Shown here piece after piece: positions 46,501 through 55,500 of a stretch of DNA of 62,000 nt; the first letter of the stretch is position 1; each line of letters opens with the position of its first letter. A program made the position numbers and the translations under genes. A model generated the notes under the pieces. That model ran no database searches. It saw only the letters and a list, made by a program, of their open reading frames with translations, and was not told the DNA's origin. Source of the DNA: Cristatella mucedo (taxonomy: Eukaryota > Bryozoa > Phylactolaemata > Cristatellidae); assembly GCA_009760855.2 (NCBI GenBank), contig WPIO01000001.1:22180001-22242000 (forward strand). The letters run 5' to 3'.

Positions 46501-49500
46501 AGAACTGTTCTGTGACATTGATGTGGCTAACGCATGTCTTATTTCCTGAAGTACCTTGTCGTGTAGATCCCACCAATTCCCTCTCTATTGTTATTCCAAA
46601 AACGCTCAAATGCAGTTGCATTGATTCGGCCATATCGAGAGCAGTGCATTAACCAAATATGCAAAACAAGACTCATCTTGATTGTTGTTCTATCGCCCCT
46701 ATCATGAATGTTTACTCCGACGAACCGACGGTTTTGTATTCATCCAGTCATACTAAACTTTACTCCTCTCTGGAGTTATCTGTTGATGTCGGCAATCGCT
46801 TTGTTTTTCTTTTCTTCGTAATCATCATCCATGAGCTTCACATCGCTTCGTTCGTTGGAAGTTTGAATCTGTCCCGTGAGATTGATTGCCTTAGATACTT
46901 GTTTTTAGTGATAGCTCTAATCGCTATTTCACCAGCACCGAGACCGGTAACAATTTCCTTCAAACTCTTTCGCCCCAGGAAATCGGCAATCGTTTTTGTT
47001 CTCTTGTTGTTCACGGGTTCTTCCTTGGATGAACGCCACTCAGCAGGTTTATCAAAATCAATTCCATGTAATTTCAGATTATTCTTCGACGTTATCGTGG
47101 AGTTTCCAGAACATTTGATGATTTTATTGCATCGTCCACATTGACCTTTGAGCTCCTCTGTAATTGAATTCTTTCGTTTTGTGGCATATTCCCGAACTGA
47201 AGACATAGCTGAAAAGAACATCAATATTTGTTGATTCCACAAGATCAATTTAGTTAATATCTTACTTCGTTTTTGTAAAATGCACTTTAATTTTAGTTTT
47301 TGGCCAATTTGATGAAATTATTGTAAAAGGAATCACCAACGCATTCAAAAAATTTTAAATGTTATTTTCTGTTACAAATTTCATATCCATAAGGAACGTT
47401 GGAGCTTCAGTTGTAGTATATTATTGTTTAAAAATTTCCGTTAGAAACGGTAAAAGTTGGAAAAAACAGCTGTTTACTGTCTTTTGATTTGGGCGAGAAA
47501 CAACTGTTTTACTGTCACTGTTAAACAATTACCAGGAACCATAATCCTCCTCTTCAGATATGCAGTTGTCTCTTGTGTCTTGTTGCTAGTCTGAGCGAAG
47601 CTCCAAAAGCACTAAGCGCTTTCTTGTCTGTCCATCTGTAGCTGCCGGTAACTGCTGCTCAGCCAGTATAATAGCAGTGCACTTACTCTAGGCTTTTTCT
47701 GACAAGATTTAGAGTATCATACTAAGAAGTAGTATAATAGGGACAAAGCAGGCACGTGCTCTAACGGTATCTGCCGTCTGTGCGAGACAAACGCCTAGGG
47801 GCAGGCGTCGGTGGCTGCTGCTACACTGGCTGCACCTCGGCCGCCGATTTTCCCCTTGGCTGTTTATCACATTGATTACCCCCCCCCCCATCTTACAGGA
47901 GTTGTATAACTATTTTTATGCCTAGAAGCACTGCAGTGTAATCAGGGCCTGATTGCTGTCCTCTTGTAGAGTATTATATGCTGGTCCTGCTTCTGTCCCG
48001 AATTACGTCTGGTGAGGATTTCGCAATGTAGATAATAATTCGCCGTGCTGCAGGTGGTGTTCTTAGCATGTTATCCGGTCTGTTTTGGCTCATTAGGGTC
48101 GTGCCAGGTCACAAGAGATTCCAGCATGAATACTGCATGCAAATGTTGTACTGCGAATGTCAGTTTGGCTTGCATCACAATGGCTTTTATTATGCTTTAG
48201 GCCAAGAACATGGACTATGTTTTCGAGGCCCATGATACGAACGAGTTGCGCAGTTGGCTTGCCTTGATTGGTACTTGTGTCAAGGAAGAGCAAATAAGCA
48301 GGTAGGTGGTGTGCTTTGGTGAAGTTTATTACTGCCATTGAGATTTTATCCCAACCTCAATCCATGGAGAACTCACAGATAATGGGTGTCTCACGAGTCC
48401 TGTCTGTGATGGTCATGGAGATCTTGAGCAATGAGGGACGTCTCATGCCTCTCTACCCTTTTCCCCACAGGGTCTTTGGGTCAATACAGCCGCTTAGAGA
48501 GGCTGAGTATGGCTGTCAAGCCCTGGGTTGAGGGAGTGGCTGGGGGCATACGTATTCCAGCGGTACTCAGCTCCCTCTCATGCATCCGGCACGATGCCAA
48601 AAATTTCACGAACATATTACCCCTGACATTCGGCATCCTAGTTTGCCTGATTTAAACCCTCTGGGCGATCAGTCTGACTTCAGGGATCCCTCAAGCCTGC
48701 CCACAACAACCAAGGACTCGTTGAAGGCTGCCATCAGGGACACTATGACAACATATAAATGAGCATCACGTTATCAAGGGGTGTAATCGTTTTAGATGTA
48801 TTATCGAGACCGTAACCGAGGCTGAAGGCGGTTTTAGTAAATAGACTTTGCTTTGTTCATGCAAGAGCATGTGCACCAAATTGTACGAATATATATTGGT
48901 TTTTCTACTGAATAGTTTTCATTTCCTCTAAGTAAAATTGTATTCTCAAGTAGCTGCAACAGCCTTTACACCAGTATGTGCATGCATCTGTATATGTACA
49001 TTGACGACTGACGAACATATCAATACAAGTTTCCCTTTGGCAATCACTCTCCAAATTCATTTCTTTAACTCACTATGGTGCTCTGAGGTATTTCAGTATC
49101 AAAATGATTCACCACTCCGGGTTGACTTTGTGTGCAGTAACATGGTCATCATCGTTCGTTACTTTTGTCTAGCGTCTTGATTATTGTAGATGAAACCGCT
49201 GGTAAAAATGGTTTGAAACAAAGCAGTCATCAGAGAATGTCTGTCGGGAGTTCTGTATACCCACACATAGGATTAAAAATTGAAATGCTATTGTTGACAG
49301 CAAATAACAACAAAAAAACATTTGTATAGCACCTATAGAGGGCTAAATCTCTTTCTAGGCACTTCACACATGATGGAAAGGAGGCATGTGTACATGGATT
49401 TGTGATGTCATGCACGGTGTCTGCATAGAGAAACGCATGCATAACCATAGAGAAAAAATGTGCAAGAAAAGCAATTGCTGTAAGGATCAAATGGGTCTTC

Positions 49501-52500
49501 AGCTTCCTTTTAAATGTTGCCAAGTCTGGAGTGCCGTGATCTCATTCCGAGGCATTGGGAGCTTACGAACCAAAGCCATAGCCTCCAAAGGAATCAGTAT
49601 GCTACTTGATGGGGATCCATTTCAGGTCGTGAGAAGTGGTGTAATATGTCAGTTGCATCTTTCATGACTGGCAAGCCTACCTGCTGAGTTTTTCACCAAC
49701 TGCAAGCGTTTTTTGCCCAGGCAGATACTTAAGAGGGAGCCAACGAAGCTCAAACGGAAGTGTTGTGATGTGGCAGCTGTGATTTCGATGGCAGACTAGA
49801 CGAGTTGCCGAGTGCTGCACGAGTTGCACCCAATTAAGGGCACAGACCGGAGTCTGCGGCTGTAATCTAAATAGAACATCACCAACGTGTGAACTACTCT
49901 GGCTGCAGTACTTCGGTTTGAGCAGGCCCAAATTTGGGCAACCCTTATTTTGGCAAAGTTTCTCAGCTGACAGCAGAGCTGTGTGGTTATCCAATCACTA
50001 ATCATTTTGGATATTATGGATTATGGGCAGCTGTCACTGGAATGATGATAGGAGAGCTTGTCTTGATGGTGGGGGCTTCCAACTTACGGATGATAGACAC
50101 GATGCTTGCCCCCAAATATGAGGTTGGTCTTATCATCGTTAATCTTCAGAAAGTTAGTTGCTATCCAAATCTGAAATGTAGTCAATGCAGGCTGAAAGGA
50201 AGGTCAGTGAATTGAATGCACAGCGAAGTTGGGATATGTTGAAACATCAGAGGATAGGTGGAGTTGAATATCATTGCTATATAAATAAAAGCATCATAGT
50301 TACATATTGAAAGGTATTTTTGGAAGAGGACACCCAGATTCCACACAGATAGTGGCCAAGTCCATTTTGAGGGATTTGGTTTCTGTTTTCTGATTAACAC
50401 TAGGATCTGTAACTGGTAAGTTGGTTTTATCGGCGATCGTTTTGAGAAACGTTTCTTTCATTGTAATGTAATGTATCTCCGTCTGTAACTCCACAGAGTC
50501 ATAAAGACCATGTGGGTGTTACGCAGGAGAGTTTTGTATAGCGCACTCACAGCCTAAGCGGCTTTCGGTACGCATTCGGTAGCCAACAGACTTGGTCTCA
50601 CGCAACAAAGAGAAAATGGGAAGCATAGCAGAGTTAGGAGAGCAGTTGAGGTAGTGAGTAGCATAGAAGTAGCAGTTCAGGACCGCTGAAAAAGATGTGC
50701 CATAGTCGGCAGTTGGAGAGTAGATGTCGTTGCGTAAGAATTGTGGAAGCGAGTTCCACAGTCTAGGACCTGCAGAGCTAAAGCTTCTGTCGCCAACTGT
50801 CTTTAAGCGGAGGAATGGGACAGCTAATTTATTGTCCACACAGGACCTGAGGGCGCGAACAGGCTGAAACTGATGCAGCAGTTCAGCTAGGTATGAAGGA
50901 GCCAAGCCGTGGCGGGCCTTGTGGGTCAGCCTAAGAACTTTGCTCCGTATCCTTTGCTCAACCGGCAACCATCCTAGCTCTTCCAGCAAAGGTGACACGT
51001 GCTCAAACCGCTGGGACTTGAAGACCAGCCTTGCAGCCATATTCATAGTCTGCTGTAGTGGCATAATAGCTTTCTTTGGTAGCCCAGCCAAAAGGGAATT
51101 ACAATAATCAAGCCGAGACAGAACTAAAGAGCTAGTTAAATTTTTTTACAAGCCACTGTGGGAGACAGCTTCTAATCTTGGATAGGGATCGGATGTGATG
51201 GCTAGCTGTAGAGGCAGTCTTCTGAATGAAGCTTTTGAAATTGAGGCAGCTGTCGAACACGACACCTAGATTACGTGCACGTGGTGAAGGTCGCACAATA
51301 GCATCGCCTATTAGAACAGCAAAGCCTTTTAATCCAGCCACACGCTTAGGGTGTCCTATGAGAAGCAGTTCGGTTTTATCGTCATTTAATTTCAGGAAGT
51401 TTTCCGACATCCAGGATCGAATATCGGCAAGGCAAGCATTCAGTTTCTCAGTTGCTGCAGCAGATTCCGACGGTTTAAATGACAAATACAACTGAGTATC
51501 GTCAGCATAGAAGTGATATCCTATTCCATGGGCCTTAATCACTTTTCCCAGAGGTTGCGTATAAATGGAGAACAACAAAGGACCAAGTACAGACCCTTGT
51601 GGGACTCCACAGGTGACCCTTCTCATGTCTGAGACCTGACCCCCACACGACACGGATTGAACACGATCAGACAAGTATGATTTAAACCACGCCAGTGCTT
51701 CGTCTGCCAGACCGATCGTTGTTCTCAGTCGTTCAAGCAGAACTTTGTGATCAATGGTGTCGAAGGCAGCAGACAGATCTAGCAGAGCTAGGGCAGTGAC
51801 ATTCCCGTCGTCGTTGCCACGTAGAATGTCATTGTTAACACGGAGGAGAGCAGTTTCGGTAGAGTGCTGCCTCATTCAAGTGCAATTGTTTGGAATTCAT
51901 CTGGTACACAGAACTTTGAGATATTTGGGGGTTCTGGAAGCTAAGCATCGAACACACCTTCGGCTCTATATGACCTGCATAACAACGAAAACTAACACTG
52001 TACTAGGCAATTCATCGGCCAGAGGAAGAGTTTAAATTCTGAGCGGAAATGGACCCAGAGCAGCTCCTTGAGTTACCCCCATACTGTAAGGGTTACCAGA
52101 AGACAGTCTGTGGATCTATGAACTATTTATGACTATGCGCTATACTCCAACAAACGAACAAGTGCTCAACATGTCGGCCATTGACATGTACCACCTTAAA
52201 TCTCTTCCACTTAGATAGGATTTAAGCAGAGCAACTGCTGTCTGAGACTGCTGTTTTAAGCTAGTGCTGAGACGATTGAAGCATGCAATGACTCAATAGT
52301 GAATTTAGAGGAGTGCTGATGCTTTGGCACTTGAACGGCACAAGTGGCAGTGGCCAAAGCAGTGGCCACCCATGTGTGTCTATGAGCATACCTTAATAGA
52401 ACGGTGCTGGGCAGCTAAGCCTAGGCGTTCAAGCTCGGTTGCGTATGTGAGGCGGCAGATGGTGGCTTGTCTTATTTGTGAATGTGGTGTTGACGTTTAG

Positions 52501-55500
52501 TGTAGACTAAATGCAAAAAAAGAAGAGAGACAGATGGTCTGTACGGTGGTTATTTGAATAAGCAGGTTATGGTCGAGGAATTTACATGTAGTGGTATTTC
52601 CTTTACATTAAGTGTATAGCTGTGGTATTTGCAAAAGGTTGTTCATGGCGATTGATGTGTTAGTACCATTTAGTTCGTAGCCACCAATCAGTGTAATGCC
52701 TCTGCCACTGTCCGGTAGGGCATTTCCCTTTCATCCGTTGGCATTCAATATATGCCAGTCCCCAAATTTTATCTTAACCAGTGTTCACACATTCTCAGTA
52801 AGTTGCATGGTTAAATTTTCATCTCGCTAATGGAAAGTTTGCTGTCTGGCCGGGACAAGCCCACCCGGCACTTCGACCGAAGGAGCGCATTCTTCTGCAT
52901 TTAACGGTGACGCACGACCCTTGAATACTCATCGCACTCAATATAGTAATAGTATGTCGCATGTAAAGCACACCATGGGAAGAATCTCTATCCAGGCACT
53001 TTACATATTGCTGCAAAAGAATCAACATCCATGCACGGCATTAAGCATCCAAAAGCAAACAAGTATCATACTTAGGCTTGCATACTAAAGCAAGCATGTT
53101 GACAAGCATGGCATGGCCATCGATTAGTAAAACACCTCTAGTTAGTAACATGCACTGAATTATGCACTAGTATGCATGCAAACCACACACGGAACAAAAG
53201 AAAACCGCATTAGCAAAGGAAAAGCTGAAAGGAACAGATGTATCTTGAGCTGAGACTTAAAAGATGCAAGTTCCTTGGAGTTAGTGACCATAGCCGGAGG
53301 CGGGTTCCAGACTTTCGGTGCATGGAAGCTGAAGGCTCGATCACCAAAAGATTTAAATTTAATGCCAAGGGCTTCGAGATGATTAGATGCTGAGGATAGG
53401 TAGATTGATGCAATCGAGTGAAGTGATCTGTCAGCCAGACAAAGGAGCTTGAAATCGATTCGATGCTTGATAGGGAGCAAGCAAAGCTCAACCAAAAGTG
53501 GTATAATGTAGCAGCAATGCCGTTGATGACAGACCAGACGAGCTTCTGAGTTGGGCAGCAGTTGCAGACGATTAAGGCCACATGCTGGGAGTTCTGAAGG
53601 AAGGGAATTGCAGTAATCTAGTCGCGATGTTACAAATCCATGAACAAGTTTAGCTGTCGTACACTTTTCCAAGTATGGCCTAATTTGGCTCTGTTCCTTA
53701 GCTGAAATTCGGCCGACTAGGCGATGAAAGAAATGTGCTCATCTAACAACAAATCGTTTTTGAATATGCCCAGATTATGAGATGACGTCACCGGGAGGGA
53801 TGCTAGCTGAACCAATCAATCTTGAGGGTTAGGTCTTCCAAGTTTTGGTTGGCTCTAGGTTTGTTCATAGCTATTAGGTTGGTCTTATCATCGATAAGCT
53901 TTAGGAAGTTAGTGGCCATCCAAACGCAAATGTCGTTGATGCAGGCAGCAAGGGAATTATGTGAGTTGGATGAGAATCAAAGCTTATAAGGGTTGAAGGA
54001 TAGATGGACCTGAGTGTCATCGGCATAGAAATGAAAGCCAAGATTGTCTTGGCCGATTACTTCAGCCCAACGGATAGTATAGGTAGTGCATAGAAGGGGC
54101 GAAAGATCGAACCCTGAGGTACCCAATACTTTTTAAGTCTCCCAAGATGATCGAGAGCCATTTACATCGACACTCTGGCATATCAGACTGAGGTAGGGTC
54201 TAACCAAGCTTAGCACTGTGCAATCGTGTCACTGGGCATGTGGAGAGGTGCTCCAGAAGGATCTAGTGTTCAATAGTGTCCAAATGCTGATTGATCCAGT
54301 AGTACCTCCAGAGATGCTCTACCCTGATTAGCAGAGTTCAGCCGATCATATCTTTATGGTAGATGATGGTCTATATCGGTTTTGAATTAGTGACTTGACA
54401 ATAGCCGTTTTTCATGTGGGGTTGGCTTCACAGACTGGGAGCTTAACTACGAGATGGGCTCAGCAGGGGCAGGCTTGAAGGTGTGCTTTGAGATACAATA
54501 CAGAATAGGGGAGGATGTTACCTCAGGTATGGACTCTCTTATATTGTCTACCTTGCTGGTAAATAAGCTAGGAAAAAGGATCTGGTAGATCAAACCAAGG
54601 ACCACTAGATATGGTTCTGACCTAGGGGCAGTTTGAAATGTTTGACAGTGGACATCAGCATTTTTGGACTTCCGGGAGTGACATGTTGTAGAAGTGTAAT
54701 GTACATCAACCATGACTCAGCAAAGCGAGTCAACAGTCAGTGAGCTGCTCGCGTGTGTATCAAATATATATGTACATGCTGTAATTACTGTAGATGAGTG
54801 ACCTCAGTAGACGGTATAACGAGCGAGAGCTGGTTTGGCCTAGCGGTTAAGGTTTTCGCCCCGACCTAGGTCTGACTGAGGTCGTGGGCTCGAGCCCCGA
54901 GGCATATGTGAAGCGCCTGAATAGAGATTAAGTTCTCTTGGGGCGCTATATAAATGAATCATAATATAGATTAATTATATTATTAGGAGTGAGTCTCTAG
55001 ATGAGCGTTAGGTCACTCGACAGTTAATAGAGTGATACTGGGTTCGCACGTTTTTGCCACTCACATCATCTAGCAGGCTACTTTCCGACTCTCTATTTCC
55101 AAACTGTACCCTATGTTAACATAATGAGCACAAGTCACTTCTCGCCGACCTGCACTGGCTACCACTCAAGCAACGGATCGATTTCAAGGTTTTGTCACTC
55201 GCTTTTAGGTCACTTCATTCTTTGGCTCCAGCCTATCTCTCAGATCTACTCCCCCACCAGGCCAAGCATCGTACCACCCACTTTTTGGAATCCAACAGTT
55301 TACCAATACCTCGTACAAACCTCAAATCCTTTGGAGACCGTGCATTTAGTTCGTATGCTCCCAAAGCCTGGAACTCCCTCCCGACTTGCATCAGAACATC
55401 CCCTGACCTGACCACATTTAAAAAGAACTTAAAAACACACCTATTTAGGACAGCATTTAGTGGGTCCCTGAGATTCGTCCTTCATGTCCTTATGGGTACT

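Noticed and set aside
54822-54905. Functional tRNA gene
   Set aside because: The tRNA-like head continues directly into a LINE tail with no acceptor stem; it is a SINE.
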